From Bryobacterales bacterium (lineage in GTDB: Bacteria > Acidobacteriota > Terriglobia > Bryobacterales > Bryobacteraceae), in the NCBI GenBank assembly GCA_026129915.1, contig JAHCHD010000004.1:1-64000 (forward strand): a stretch of DNA of 64,000 bases, given 5' to 3'. The position numbers and the translations under genes are program-made. This document shows positions 16,332-25,793 of the stretch, piece by piece. Position 1 is the stretch's first letter. Each line of letters starts with the position of its first letter. A model generated the notes under the pieces. That model saw only the letters and a program-made list of their open reading frames with translations. It ran no database searches and was not told the origin of the DNA.

Positions 16332-17062
16332 GCGGAGAGCCCCTGTTGCGATGTGTCCCGTTCCTCCCGGGTGAGCAGGAACTCGGCCAATACCAGATCC
16401 GCACTCCGCGTAATCTTGATGTTCCATTCGCTACCCGCCACTACGCTAACGGGAGTAGTTTCCAAGCGTTCTACCAAACTGGCTTCATCGGTCCCGATAA
16501 ACCCATCAGCGATGGCACGCTCAAAGGCTTCACGCAGCAGCTCCACCCGGAATACCTGGGGGGTTTGTGCAAGGACGAGGCGCTCTCTGGGAATGGTAGT
16601 TCGCACTTCATGCAGATGCACCTGCTTGACGGTGTCAACGGGTACGATTCCGAGAATTGCGGCGCCGGTGGCGGCTGCCTTCTGGATGACTTGATCGATC
16701 TGGTCCACAGACACCAGCGGCCGCACCGCATCGTGAACGGCTACCAGATCAACATCTTCGCCTAGGGAACGCAACGCATTGAACACGCTCTCCTGCCGGG
16801 ACTCGCCCCCTGCCACCGCGCGGACCGGCTTGGCAAAGTCCTCGTCGCGGAGCATTTGCTCAAAGCCCGGAATGTCCTCCGGCCGCAGAGCAACAACAAT
16901 TTCAGTTACAGAGGGGCAGGCATTAAACCGGCGCAACGTGTGTACGAGCACTGGCGATCCGCGCAACAGCAAAAACTGCTTGCGTTCCGTAGGAATTGCC
17001 CCGGGCGCGACGGCCATGCGTGTGCCAAGGCCGGCGGCAGGCAGAATAACAGAAACTTTCAT
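16328..17062 (-). CDS. ispD: 2-C-methyl-D-erythritol 4-phosphate cytidylyltransferase IspD
   Basis: 244 residues. The nucleotide-binding loop ILPAAGLGTRMA and a KQF segment at the start bind CTP, VAVHDAVRPLVS is the conserved metal-site motif, and TQTPQVFR (here AQTPQVFR) is the IspD signature, followed by GTDEASLVE. The enzyme couples methylerythritol phosphate to CTP in the isoprenoid pathway. The next gene, ispF, overlaps its stop codon, so the two steps are co-expressed. Confidence 0.95.
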   Translation of the reverse strand: MKVSVILPAAGLGTRMAVAPGAIPTERKQFLLLRGSPVLVHTLRRFNACPSVTEIVVALRPEDIPGFEQMLRDEDFAKPVRAVAGGESRQESVFNALRSLGEDVDLVAVHDAVRPLVSVDQIDQVIQKAAATGAAILGIVPVDTVKQVHLHEVRTTIPRERLVLAQTPQVFRVELLREAFERAIADGFIGTDEASLVERLETTPVSVVAGSEWNIKITRSADLVLAEFLLTREERDTSQQGLSA

Positions 17063-17225
17063 GGTTCACTCAATTGCGGCTAAGGCAGCTCGAAGGGCAG
17101 CCTCCGCGTAATCACTATCTCAATGATCCAGTTTGCCTCATTATGCAGGATTATCAGGTGGCACGTGCAACAAAACGCGGAAGGGTTATCGCCAAAATCA
17201 TTTCAGCGCCGCGAGCGACCACGAC

Positions 17226-18281
17226 TCAGGCGGACTCGCGCCCGGCGCGCTCACGGCTAGACTCACGATCGTGAATCGAGTGGACTCGGTCGTCATAGCG
17301 GCCAAAGATCATCTTGCCCGCCGTTGTCTGCAAGACGCTGGTAACACTGATGTCAATCGTCTTTGAGATCAGGCGACGCGCATTGTCCACCACCACCATG
17401 GTGCCGTCATCCAAGTATGCAACACCCTGGTTCGCTTCCTTCCCCTCCTTGAGGATAAACACCCGCATGATCTCCCCTGGCAATACGACGGGTTTCAGCG
17501 CGTTCGCCAGTTCGTTGATGTTCAACACTGTGGCACCACGTAACTGGGCTACTTTGTTCAGATTGAAGTCGTTGGTAACGATGGCGCAATCGTATTTCTT
17601 GGCCAGCTCAATCAGCTTCAGGTCCACCTCAGGCACATTGGGGAAATCGTCTTCCAGCAATTGCACATTCAGGTGAGCCATGTTCTGGATTCGCTGCAGA
17701 ATATCAAGTCCTCGACGCCCTCGATTCCGTTTCAGCGGGTCTGCGGAATCCGCCACCATCTGCAACTCCCGGAGCACGAATTGGGGAACTACGAGCGTCC
17801 CACCCAGGAAACCCGTTTCAGCGATATCCGCGATGCGCCCATCAATGACGACGCTGGTGTCGAGCACTTTGAACGACTGGCGGGAATTCTTCTCACCGCC
17901 GAAGAGGCCGCCCAGGGCTGCCAGATTGAGCAGGTCACCCTTAGTAGCTCCCACCAGCAGTCCAACATAAGCCATCCAAAGCAGGACGAGTATCTGCAGG
18001 AAGGCCACCGTGGAGGCGTTTCCCTGAAGAGCGCGCTCCAAAACCAGGGAGATAAGAAATGCTCCAATGATACCCAGCACCGAGCCGATTGCCGCGCCGA
18101 TTAGCCGTTTCAAGCTTACTTGCTTCAGGCGGATCTCAAACAAGACAATGAGGATGCCAGCGACTGCACCAACACCCGCGGAAAGTTCAGGAGATAGTTG
18201 AAAGGGCTGCAGGAAGTAGCCACAGAACGTGACTACTAACACAAAAACAGCTCTTATGATGGCAAGGCTAAGAGCGTCCAA
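17226..18281 (-). CDS. YacL-like membrane PIN-TRAM protein
   Basis: 351 residues from a TTG at 18281; GAGG sits 7 bases before it, which supports this start. Four hydrophobic segments fill residues 1-125. A PIN nuclease domain follows: LDTSVVIDGRIADI carries the first Asp, ELQMVADSADPLKRNRGRRGLDIL the middle acidic cluster, and CAIVTNDFNLNKVA the last. A TRAM domain (GVAYLDDGTMVVVDNA) comes next and the tail is basic. This is the architecture of Bacillus YacL, thought to be a membrane-bound RNase; the cellular target is unknown. It lies 163 bases upstream of ispD. Confidence 0.87.
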   Translation of the reverse strand: MDALSLAIIRAVFVLVVTFCGYFLQPFQLSPELSAGVGAVAGILIVLFEIRLKQVSLKRLIGAAIGSVLGIIGAFLISLVLERALQGNASTVAFLQILVLLWMAYVGLLVGATKGDLLNLAALGGLFGGEKNSRQSFKVLDTSVVIDGRIADIAETGFLGGTLVVPQFVLRELQMVADSADPLKRNRGRRGLDILQRIQNMAHLNVQLLEDDFPNVPEVDLKLIELAKKYDCAIVTNDFNLNKVAQLRGATVLNINELANALKPVVLPGEIMRVFILKEGKEANQGVAYLDDGTMVVVDNARRLISKTIDISVTSVLQTTAGKMIFGRYDDRVHSIHDRESSRERAGRESA

Positions 18282-18446
18282 GTATGAACCTCAATAAAGC
18301 GCACCGCTGGCCGGATGGCCTCGGGGACGTGCCGCAAGTATACCACCAACCAATCACGGGGAACAGGGGAGGAAGGGCCTGTATGCAGCCGCCGCTTATG
18401 CATTAGATTACGCAGTCTGTGGTCCGGTCGCCCTGCATGCAGTAAC

Positions 18447-18478
18447 CAAAAGAGGGCTGCCCGTGCTGAGCAGCCCTC
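18447..18478 (-). terminator. Rho-independent terminator of the first Oar-like receptor gene
   Basis: Arms GAGGGCTGC (18452-18460) and GCAGCCCTC (18470-18478) are perfect complements. Read on the minus strand, the hairpin is followed by TTTTGG, directly after the receptor stop at 18504. Confidence 0.8.
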
Positions 18479-18503
18479 CAGGTTGTTTGAGTTTGCGGGA
18501 AGC

Positions 18504-21500
18504 CTAGAAGTACAGCTTCAGCGCGAACTGAATCTGACGGGCGGGGAACGCGGCCGTGACGCGTCCGAATGCCGTCGAACTCACGTTGCTGTTGGGCGCG
18601 GCGAAGTTGGTTTGGTTGAACAAATTGAAGAACTCGCTGCGGAACTCAACGCGCGAGCCTTCACGCGGCAGTAGGAACTGCTTGTAAAGGCCAAAATCAC
18701 TCTGATAGAACGGCTCCATTCGGCCGATGTTCCGTCCGGCATTGCCAAACGGGCGGGTGACATCTGTAGGTTCTGAGATGTTCCCACGCAGGAACCACTC
18801 GAACGGATCGTAGCTGTTGTCCTGCACGGGACCCGTTACGTTTGGGCGGTGGGTGCAGCTTGAACACACCTGGAAAGCCGCGGTTGGGCTGTAGGTGAGG
18901 TTGATGGGGAAACCACTACGCACCGTGCTGATAAGCGTGGTGCGCCACCCGCCGAGGAAGGCGTTTACCACCGGATTCCAATCCGCGCCCCATTTGCGGC
19001 TGCGGCCGAATGGCATCTCATAGATCAGCGAGGTGACGTTGTTGTGCGGAATGTCGTAGCTTGAGAGTCCACGCTCACTACGCAGATCGTAGAAATTCAC
19101 CCGGGAGTTGTCGCCGTTGTAGGTCTCCAGGTGGCCCGCCGCGTTGTCGATTGCCTTTGACCATGTGTAGGAGTTCAGGAGGTACAACCCATTGCTATAG
19201 CGCTTCTCAATCTTCATTTGCAGGCCGTGGTAGAAGGTATTCCCGCCGGCAAACGCGGACTGAATGAACGAGAAATCTTGGTAAGGCCTCCGCGAATCAA
19301 GAGGGATGTTTTGGCCTGTCTGGTTGGGCTGCGCCTGGTTGAAGTCGCCCAAGACAAGCTGGTTCACTCCTCGGTTGCCCACGTAGCCCACGTCGAACAG
19401 GAAGTTGTTGCCAAGATCGCGCTGAATGGTGAGGTGCCAGTTTTGCACGTACGGAGACGGAGTGTCCACCGGGATGTAGTTCACGCGCGTGGTGCGTGTG
19501 TTATAGAGCGAAGGATCCGTGAGCCCAGAGGGGAAGCCATCTTCCGTGCGCTGGAAGCAGGTGAGAAATGGCTGGCCACTGGCACAGACGGGCTGTTGCG
19601 CCGAGGCGGAGGCCGCCGCCGGCGCTACCTGATTGCGCGTCACCGCAAACACAAACGGCCCCGTGAAGCCCAGAATGTTCTCACCGCCCATGCGGTTGAA
19701 GTGAACATAGCTGATGCCATAGGCGCTGCGGATGACCGTTTTCGAATTCAGGGTGTAGGCAAGGCCAATTCTCGGACCCCAATTGTTGCGATCCGGCTTG
19801 ATGGTTGAACGGTCTTGGACGCTACCATCTTGAGCAAAGAACAGGCTGCCGTCCACCGGATTGAAGTTGCCCAGCCGGTTGTTTGCTTCCCACTGCGGAG
19901 TAGCATACTCATACCGCAGACCCAGGTTCAGGGTGAGATTCCTGCTCACTTTCCAGTCGTCCTGGACATAGAAGAAATTCATCCGTTGGCGATAATCAAG
20001 AATGGCAAAGTTGCTTTTCCCGTAGGCGCTCTGGGCGCCTACGAAGAAGTCGGCGAGATTGGCGACTGGGTTGAAGGCGGTCGCCAAGCCGGCCTGGGCA
20101 CTAAAGCGTCCATTGTACGAGGACTGGCCGTAGACAGGCGCGAGGTCGTTAATCTCGGTATTGATCGCCTGGTACTCCCAACCAGCCTTGATGGTATGTG
20201 CGCCAGCCATCTTGGAGTAGTTCACGCGCGGGTTCCAAACCTTGGGCCACTGGAACTGCGGATTGGAACTCTGGCGCCCGAACTGGGTAAAGCCCGTCAC
20301 GCCCTGGCTGTTCAGACCACCACCGATGCGGTCGTCTTTCTCAATACCGCGGATGCCGTAGGTATCTTCGATGTGCGGCTCGGAGAAGTTCACAGGCACC
20401 TTTCCCGCTTCGGTGATGGTGTGCCCAAAACGGACCTCCAGCAGCGAGGTGGGGGTAAGGGTGAACGTACCGCCGGCAGCGAAGGCATAGTTGCGCACGT
20501 AGGTGAAGCCGTTGGAGTTGCCACCAGACGAACCTGGAACGTTGGCGGGGTCGAACTGGTCAAGCTCCCGCCAGCTATAGCGGAAGAACGAGGTGAACTT
20601 CTCGTTCCAGAATTGATCCAGTTTGAAGTTCCACTTGTTATCGGGAACCTCAAAGGCTCCCAGAGTTTCATAGTTGGTGCCTACGCCGAGCACGCCAACC
20701 CCAGCGCGGTTCGGCAACGGCAAGTCTGACAGTACGCGCCGTGCAAAGGGTGTCTGGAGGCCAACAGGCACCTGACCATTCACATAGGGGGTACCGTCGT
20801 AAGGGTTACGCAGGTTCACACCAGCGAAGTTGCCTTCCCGCATCTGCGCAGTGGGCAAATCGGCAAAGAAGAGGTTCGCCTGCGTTTGCCGCAAGCCTTC
20901 GTAGTCTGCGAAGAAGAAGAGGCGGTTCTTCACAATCGGGCCGCCACCGGACAAACCAAACTGGTTCTGCTTAAGGTCTGGTTTCTCTCCAGTCTGCGGC
21001 TTGAAGAAACCAGTGGCGTTCAGGGCCTTATTGCGCAGGAAGTGCCATAGGGTGAAGTGGAAGTCGTTGGTGCCGCTACGGTAGGCAGCGTTGATCACGG
21101 CGCCGCCAGCACGGCCGTATTCCGCCGAGAAGTTGTTGGTGATCACACGGAACTCGCCCACGGCATCTGGCGAAAGCTGTACCACCTGGTTGGAGAAGCC
21201 CTGGTTTGACGTCCCATACGCATTGTTCTCCACGCCATCCAGCGCGAAGTTGTTGTAGGAGCTGCGCAGGCCGTTTACATGGTAGCTGGCGTCGCGGGCG
21301 CCTCCCAGCGTCGTTCCGCGTAGGGCGCGAACGGTGCCGGGCGTCAGCAACGTGAGGTCAGCGTAGGCACGTCCGTTTAGCGGCAGGTCCTGCGCCTGCT
21401 GGCTGCCGATGACCGTGCCGCGCGAGGAAGTATCCATTTCCACCAGAGCGGCGGCCTCACTTACGGTGACCACTTCACTCACTTCGCCAATCTGCAACTG

Positions 21501-21818
21501 CAACGCAACGCGCTGGCGCGAGCCGACGGTGACCTGAAAAGGACTGGAGACGGCTCTCTTGAAACCGGCGACCTCGGCGGAGACGACGTAAGTACCCTGG
21601 CGCACGTTTAGGAACTCGTAGGCGCCGTTATTGTTTGTCATTGTTGTAACCACCACGCCAGTGCGTTCGGCAGTGAGCGTGACGTTAGCCGATGAAACCA
21701 CCGCGCCCGAGGCGTCAGTGATGGTTCCCAAAACCGCCGCCGTCTCAAATTGCGCAAGCACTGCGCATGGCAGCAGTAAAGAGATAGTGGCAATCCAAGC
21801 CAAAAGACTATTTCGCAT
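18504..21818 (-). CDS. Oar-like TonB-dependent receptor with carboxypeptidase-regulatory N-domain
   Basis: 1104 residues from the ATG at 21818, which has GGGGGAAC upstream; a longer frame to 21878 lacks a signal peptide at its start. The signal peptide (LLAWIATISLLLPCAVLAQ) precedes a carboxypeptidase-regulatory-like domain (GTITDASGAVVSSANVTLT), a plug domain (DLPLNGRAYADLTLLTPG, NFALDGVENNAYG) and a long outer-membrane barrel ending in Phe (ALKLYF). These Oar-like proteins are hugely amplified in Acidobacteria and probably import glycans or peptides. No TonB box is recognisable. A terminator follows. A second member is at 44782-48039. Confidence 0.88.
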   Translation of the reverse strand: MRNSLLAWIATISLLLPCAVLAQFETAAVLGTITDASGAVVSSANVTLTAERTGVVVTTMTNNNGAYEFLNVRQGTYVVSAEVAGFKRAVSSPFQVTVGSRQRVALQLQIGEVSEVVTVSEAAALVEMDTSSRGTVIGSQQAQDLPLNGRAYADLTLLTPGTVRALRGTTLGGARDASYHVNGLRSSYNNFALDGVENNAYGTSNQGFSNQVVQLSPDAVGEFRVITNNFSAEYGRAGGAVINAAYRSGTNDFHFTLWHFLRNKALNATGFFKPQTGEKPDLKQNQFGLSGGGPIVKNRLFFFADYEGLRQTQANLFFADLPTAQMREGNFAGVNLRNPYDGTPYVNGQVPVGLQTPFARRVLSDLPLPNRAGVGVLGVGTNYETLGAFEVPDNKWNFKLDQFWNEKFTSFFRYSWRELDQFDPANVPGSSGGNSNGFTYVRNYAFAAGGTFTLTPTSLLEVRFGHTITEAGKVPVNFSEPHIEDTYGIRGIEKDDRIGGGLNSQGVTGFTQFGRQSSNPQFQWPKVWNPRVNYSKMAGAHTIKAGWEYQAINTEINDLAPVYGQSSYNGRFSAQAGLATAFNPVANLADFFVGAQSAYGKSNFAILDYRQRMNFFYVQDDWKVSRNLTLNLGLRYEYATPQWEANNRLGNFNPVDGSLFFAQDGSVQDRSTIKPDRNNWGPRIGLAYTLNSKTVIRSAYGISYVHFNRMGGENILGFTGPFVFAVTRNQVAPAAASASAQQPVCASGQPFLTCFQRTEDGFPSGLTDPSLYNTRTTRVNYIPVDTPSPYVQNWHLTIQRDLGNNFLFDVGYVGNRGVNQLVLGDFNQAQPNQTGQNIPLDSRRPYQDFSFIQSAFAGGNTFYHGLQMKIEKRYSNGLYLLNSYTWSKAIDNAAGHLETYNGDNSRVNFYDLRSERGLSSYDIPHNNVTSLIYEMPFGRSRKWGADWNPVVNAFLGGWRTTLISTVRSGFPINLTYSPTAAFQVCSSCTHRPNVTGPVQDNSYDPFEWFLRGNISEPTDVTRPFGNAGRNIGRMEPFYQSDFGLYKQFLLPREGSRVEFRSEFFNLFNQTNFAAPNSNVSSTAFGRVTAAFPARQIQFALKLYF

Positions 21819-21924
21819 CTGGTTCCCCCGAAAAGGTTTAGAGACTATACAAGACCGTCCACTACGGTGACAGCACAATGTTACACCAAGATGCGCAACG
21901 GATTAAGATTCAATGAAATCTTTC

Positions 21925-21940
21925 TTTAGGTTACCCTAAA
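21925..21940. promoter_or_regulatory. 16-bp palindrome upstream of the first Oar-like receptor
   Basis: TTTAGG and CCTAAA flank TTAC, giving an inverted repeat with 6-bp exact arms. It lies about 107 bases upstream of the receptor start in a 267-base gap that otherwise shows nothing I can name. It may be a dimeric repressor or activator site; no cognate regulator is adjacent. Confidence 0.35.
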
Positions 21941-22085
21941 TGCAAGATTCTAAGGAAGATATAGCTACGGTGGCGAGTGGGTACAGGCTTAGTGAAAAGC
22001 CTGGGGTAGCGGCTTGCGGCGCGGAATTCAACGATTCTACCGCCGGTGGGGGGCGCAGACTGTGCGCCGGGTGCGCTTCGACGCG

Positions 22086-22304
22086 TTACGGCAAGGGCCG
22101 GACAGGGATTCCCGCCTTGGCGAACTCATGCTCTACCTCATGAACAGTTAAGCGGGAGGCATCGAAGTCGACGATCAAATCATTCGACCTTGGTGCTACC
22201 TGCACCCGCGTCAGTCCGTAAACGGACCCGGCACGCGAGATCCAGGCCATCATCCGTTTATCGAGTGGCGCCAGCAGTTCAAAACGCAACGTAATCTTGG
22301 TCAT
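22086..22304 (-). CDS. Small conserved-looking protein of unknown function
   Basis: 72 residues. The predicted pattern beta-alpha-beta-beta-alpha-beta (ITLRFELLAP, KRMMAWISRAGSV, LTRVQVAPRSNDLIVDFD, VHEVEHEFAKAGIPV) resembles a ferredoxin-like heavy-metal-associated domain, but there is no CxxC, so metal binding is doubtful. It starts 18 bases after the stop of the TrmJ-like gene on the same strand and is probably its operon partner. I do not recognise the family. Confidence 0.6.
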   Translation of the reverse strand: MTKITLRFELLAPLDKRMMAWISRAGSVYGLTRVQVAPRSNDLIVDFDASRLTVHEVEHEFAKAGIPVRPLP

Positions 22305-22322
22305 TTCCAGTACTCAGCTTAC

Positions 22323-23099
22323 TCAATCCGCACCCGGAACACTCCACTCCATGGCGGACTTGGCGCGGATTCGCTCGTCACTCATGGCGAGTTCCACTTG
22401 TCGCACCATGCCCAACACAAGGGTGGCATCCCGGGTGCTAAGGTTCATCCGGCGCAGCAACTGCCGCAGCTTCAACTCCGTTGAGTCAGCAACCTTTCGC
22501 TTGGCGTAGCCGCTTCGCTTCAGGAGAGAGAACCACCGCGAGTGCAGGAGGTCGATAGTGGCCGCGGGAGCACCCCGTTGCACGCGTTTTCCGGGTGTTG
22601 GCGCGTGATCCGGTTCCCGGATGAGTTCGTAGAGGCATACCGCCACCGCCTGGCCCAAATTCATGGAGTCGTGGCCCACTCGTGTTGGAATATGCACCAG
22701 CTGGTGGCAGTGACTGATATCGTCCCGCGAGAGGCCATGTTTCTCCGAGCCGAAAACAAGCGCGACCCGGCCCCCCTTGGAGGCGGAGAGCAGATCGATC
22801 GCGCCACGTTCCAATCGCTGCACGGGAGTGGTGACGTCACGCGCTTCCAAACCTGAAGCGCCGGAAATCCACGAACAGTCATGTACCGCTTCCGGCAGGC
22901 TGGCGAAGCAATTCGCTTGTTGGAGAACAGCAGAGGCATTGACTGCAGACTTTGCCTCCCGAAACGCAAGATCGTAGGCGTTCACCAGGCGGAGGTCGCA
23001 AAACCCGAAGTTGCTCATGGCTCGCGCTGCCGCACCGATATTCAGTGGGTTTCGCGGGGAAACCAGCACTACCGAGAGCGGAATGGGTTGCTGGTCCAA
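22323..23099 (-). CDS. TrmJ-like SPOUT RNA 2'-O-methyltransferase
   Basis: 258 residues; the only well-placed start is a TTG at 23099 and the ribosome site is weak, so the start is uncertain. The SPOUT motifs are clear: motif 1 SPRNPLNIGAAARAM with the catalytic-site Asn/Arg, motif 2 ALVFGSEKHGLS, and motif 3 SMNLGQAVAVCLYE that forms the knot and holds SAM. A C-terminal helical extension of about 90 residues is longer than in minimal TrmH proteins and resembles TrmJ. The likely product is 2'-O-methylation at position 32 of tRNA; rRNA is possible. Confidence 0.87.
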   Translation of the reverse strand: MDQQPIPLSVVLVSPRNPLNIGAAARAMSNFGFCDLRLVNAYDLAFREAKSAVNASAVLQQANCFASLPEAVHDCSWISGASGLEARDVTTPVQRLERGAIDLLSASKGGRVALVFGSEKHGLSRDDISHCHQLVHIPTRVGHDSMNLGQAVAVCLYELIREPDHAPTPGKRVQRGAPAATIDLLHSRWFSLLKRSGYAKRKVADSTELKLRQLLRRMNLSTRDATLVLGMVRQVELAMSDERIRAKSAMEWSVPGAD

Positions 23100-23181
23100 T
23101 GGGTACTTTGGGGCTGCGGCAATGCCCTACCGCCGGTCGTTGGGACAATGAAGGCTTCGGCTCTAGCCAAATCCGGTCGCG

Positions 23182-23442
23182 CTATCGATTGAAGTAGTCA
23201 GCGTTCTCTTTGGCGAAGCTATCCCACTGGGTTGGCAGATCGTCCAGTGCGAAGATGGCGGAGACCGGACAAACCGGAACGCACGCGCCACAATCGATGC
23301 ACTCAACCGGGTCGATATAGAGCATTTTTTCTTCTTCAAACGTCGCCTCATCCTTGCGCGGATGGATGCAATCGACGGGACATGCGTCCACACATGCCGT
23401 ATCCTTCGTGCCAATGCACGGTTCAGCAATCACATAAGCCAT
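23182..23442 (-). CDS. 7Fe-type ferredoxin
   Basis: 86 residues from the ATG at 23442, 8 bases after GGGGAG; an ATG at 23451 would be only 3 bases away. Cys9, Cys17, Cys21 and Cys25 lie in CIGTKDTACVDACPVDC, where Thr replaces a possible extra Cys; Cys48, Cys51, Cys54 and Cys58 lie in CIDCGACVPVC. This spacing matches the Bacillus/Thermus-type ferredoxins with one [3Fe-4S] and one [4Fe-4S] cluster. It carries electrons in the cytoplasm; its partner is not in the window. Confidence 0.93.
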   Translation of the reverse strand: MAYVIAEPCIGTKDTACVDACPVDCIHPRKDEATFEEEKMLYIDPVECIDCGACVPVCPVSAIFALDDLPTQWDSFAKENADYFNR

Positions 23443-23635
23443 AACATTCACTCCCCAATGAAGACCTGGTTCAGGCCCAATAACGGCCCTTTCCCCTTCT
23501 CACAAGTACAAAAACCGCCAAAATTCGGGCCAGTGCGAGTGGCGCGCGGGTATTGACTAGCTGCCGGCGCCGCTCAGACGGATGCGCTATGCACACTGCC
23601 CTTCGGACCAACCCGGAAAACACACCCAGAACCTA

Positions 23636-24160
23636 TCATCGTACTCTATTCGCGGGTTCGTCCCGAAGCAGGGCTTGAACCTGATCTACCGCGTCGCGCG
23701 CGGGCTGGTAGCCGGGTTCAATCTCGTTGGCCTTCTGGAAGCAACAGCAGGCCTCCTGCCAGCGCCGTTGTGCGGCATACGCACGGCCCAGATTGAACCA
23801 GGGATAGTGGTAGCTCGTGTAGCGCCTGCTCGCGGTTGCTTTCTCAAGCCACGGAATCGCTTCTTCAAACCTTTCCAATTCAATTAGATAAGCACCGATA
23901 TCGTTGTAGGGGTTTCCGAGGGTTGGATCAATGAGGATGGCATTTCGGCACTCCTGAATTGCCTCCTCCAGTTTGCCCTGGAAGCGATACACCCAGCCCA
24001 AGAATGTACACGCTTCTGCTGTGGGCAAGGCTTCAATGGACTGTCGGTAGAGAATCACCGCATCGTCCAGACGCCCGCTCATGTGGCAGGCATAGGCCTT
24101 GTAGAACAACTCCCGCGCCGTCAAAGTACGGCAGTCGGTTTCTCCTTCAGGCCACATCAT
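23636..24160 (-). CDS. TPR-repeat protein
   Basis: 174 residues from the ATG at 24160; a GTG at 24226 would add 22 residues. At least four tetratricopeptide repeats are visible: ELFYKAYACHMSGRLDDAVILYRQSI, the one starting ACTFLGWVYRFQGKLEEAI, NDIGAYLIELERFEEAIPWLEKA and WFNLGRAYAAQRRWQEACCCF. No signal peptide or enzymatic domain is seen. TPR proteins act as binding scaffolds; the partner is unknown. The sulfatase terminator lies just upstream. Confidence 0.8.
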   Translation of the reverse strand: MMWPEGETDCRTLTARELFYKAYACHMSGRLDDAVILYRQSIEALPTAEACTFLGWVYRFQGKLEEAIQECRNAILIDPTLGNPYNDIGAYLIELERFEEAIPWLEKATASRRYTSYHYPWFNLGRAYAAQRRWQEACCCFQKANEIEPGYQPARDAVDQVQALLRDEPANRVR

Positions 24161-24244
24161 GAGAGCTTGGATGTCATCCGGCCTCTTGTGGTCGCAAGGA
24201 CGTTCTAATTCAGAACGTTTCCGCACACAATCACACCGACCCTA

Positions 24245-24280
24245 CCGAAGGAGTCCGCCGCCGAGGGCGGACTCCTTCGG
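24245..24280 (-). terminator. Strong hairpin at the end of the sulfatase transcript
   Basis: A perfect 15-bp stem, 24245-24259 paired with 24266-24280, closes a 6-base loop. It lies 19 bases past the sulfatase stop. No T-run follows on the minus strand, so it could be an mRNA-stabilising 3' hairpin or a terminator without a U-tract. Confidence 0.55.
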
Positions 24281-24299
24281 CATTCCGGGTCCGCCGTAC

Positions 24300-25793
24300 T
24301 TAGGGCTTTCCAATGAGTTCCGGCGGGTACGGCGCTGAGTCACCACGATTGGGATGCCGCTTGTTTCCCTGTCCGCCGCCATCGCGCTGAATGGGAATGT
24401 TCATGCCATCTGTTTCTTCAAGGATGTCGAAGAGCTTCGCGCGCATCCGAGTGATGGTGTCCTGGTGCTGGGCGCTGAAGATGAGGTTCTTGCCCTCAAG
24501 AGGATCCTCCCGCAGGTCGTACAACTCTTCGATATCCCAGATTCCCTGCGTACGGATGAACTTATAGCGATCCTCGCGCAGCGCATGGACCGTCGGCGTC
24601 TGCGGATAGTTCCGCTCCCAATAGTATTCGTACAGCAGTTCTTTACGCCAGTTCGCGGGGCGGTTGCCCTGAAGCAGAGGCAGCATACTCGCGCCGTTCA
24701 GGCCCTGGGGTGAGGGAACGCCCGCCACTTCAAGCACGGTGGGCATGATGTCGATGTTGGCAACCATTTCCTGCACCGTGCGGCCACCCGAAAACAGCTC
24801 AGGGCAACGTGCGAGCATCGGCACGCGCATTGACTCTTCGTAGGCGGTGCGTTTGTCAATCAGACCGTGTTCGCCGAACGCAAAGCCGTTATCGCCCATA
24901 TAGATCACGAGAGTAGAATCGAGCTCTCCCCGCTGCTTTAGCGCATCGAGCACGCGTCCAATGCTCTCGTCGACAGCCAGCAAGGCTTCCGCGTAGCGTT
25001 TGAAGTACTCCTCGATATCCAGCGACGTGTGGTAGGGGTAGTCCACGCCATGCCACGAGTTCCTCTGGTTCTGCACCCACATGGGCCGACCCTGGGCCAG
25101 CTCGCCTTCCTTCTCCATGGTTGGCGGGAAGACGAATTTCTCGTTCTTGTAGCGGCCCTTATGTCGCTCGGCCGGCACGAAGTCCGCGTGCACCGCTTTG
25201 TGTGACAAATAAAGGAAATAGGGCTGATCCTTTGGCTGGGCGTTGAGCCAATCCAGCCCGTAGTCTGTAATCTCGTCGGTGATATATCCCTTCTGCGGCA
25301 CCTTCTTGCCGTTGACGTTGAGGCCGTTCGGACTGGGAAGATAGGTACCCTGGCCAATGAAACTCACCCATTCGTCGAAACCAGGCTGCGGGTCGTCGCC
25401 CCCGTGGCCCATGTGCCACTTTCCAAAGAACCCGGTCTTATACCCCGCCTTCTGCAGGTAGGTAGGAAAGAATTGTAGTCTTGCTGGATCTCGGTTGTCG
25501 ATGCGATGTTTGTGGGCGTAGTAGCCGGTGAGAATCGAAGCTCTACTCGGGCTGCACAGCGACGTGGTGACGAACGCGTTCTGGAGATAGGCCCCCTCGC
25601 GGGCCAGCCTGTCCATCTGTGGGGTTTCCAGCCACGGCTGCGCCTTCAGGAAGCCCATAGCGTCATAGCGATGGTCGTCGGTGAGGATGAAGATCACGTT
25701 GCGCGGCTTAGTTGCACGGGCGGTCTGCGCGCCAAGTGCACCGGCTGTCGCAACTCCAAGCAGGGAAGAAGTCAGAAACTGTCTGCGATTCAT
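24300..25793 (-). CDS. Sulfatase, Tat-type signal
   Basis: 497 residues. The N-terminus MNRRQFLTSSLLGVATAGALGA is a twin-arginine-like leader. The formylglycine site is Cys80 in CSPSR, followed by ASILTGYY. Asp39 and Asp40 in ILTDDHRYDA and the later Asp/Asn/His of YMGDNGFAFGEHGL complete the metal site. It belongs to the type I sulfatases that cut sulfate esters from glycans. Activity needs conversion of Cys80 by a formylglycine-generating enzyme, which is not in the window. It is downstream of purN but separated by a gap of about 160 bases. Confidence 0.9.
   Translation of the reverse strand: MNRRQFLTSSLLGVATAGALGAQTARATKPRNVIFILTDDHRYDAMGFLKAQPWLETPQMDRLAREGAYLQNAFVTTSLCSPSRASILTGYYAHKHRIDNRDPARLQFFPTYLQKAGYKTGFFGKWHMGHGGDDPQPGFDEWVSFIGQGTYLPSPNGLNVNGKKVPQKGYITDEITDYGLDWLNAQPKDQPYFLYLSHKAVHADFVPAERHKGRYKNEKFVFPPTMEKEGELAQGRPMWVQNQRNSWHGVDYPYHTSLDIEEYFKRYAEALLAVDESIGRVLDALKQRGELDSTLVIYMGDNGFAFGEHGLIDKRTAYEESMRVPMLARCPELFSGGRTVQEMVANIDIMPTVLEVAGVPSPQGLNGASMLPLLQGNRPANWRKELLYEYYWERNYPQTPTVHALREDRYKFIRTQGIWDIEELYDLREDPLEGKNLIFSAQHQDTITRMRAKLFDILEETDGMNIPIQRDGGGQGNKRHPNRGDSAPYPPELIGKP

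Noticed and set aside
19218-20729. Two long plus-strand open frames
   Set aside because: Both are antisense to the Oar-like receptor, whose motifs are clear.
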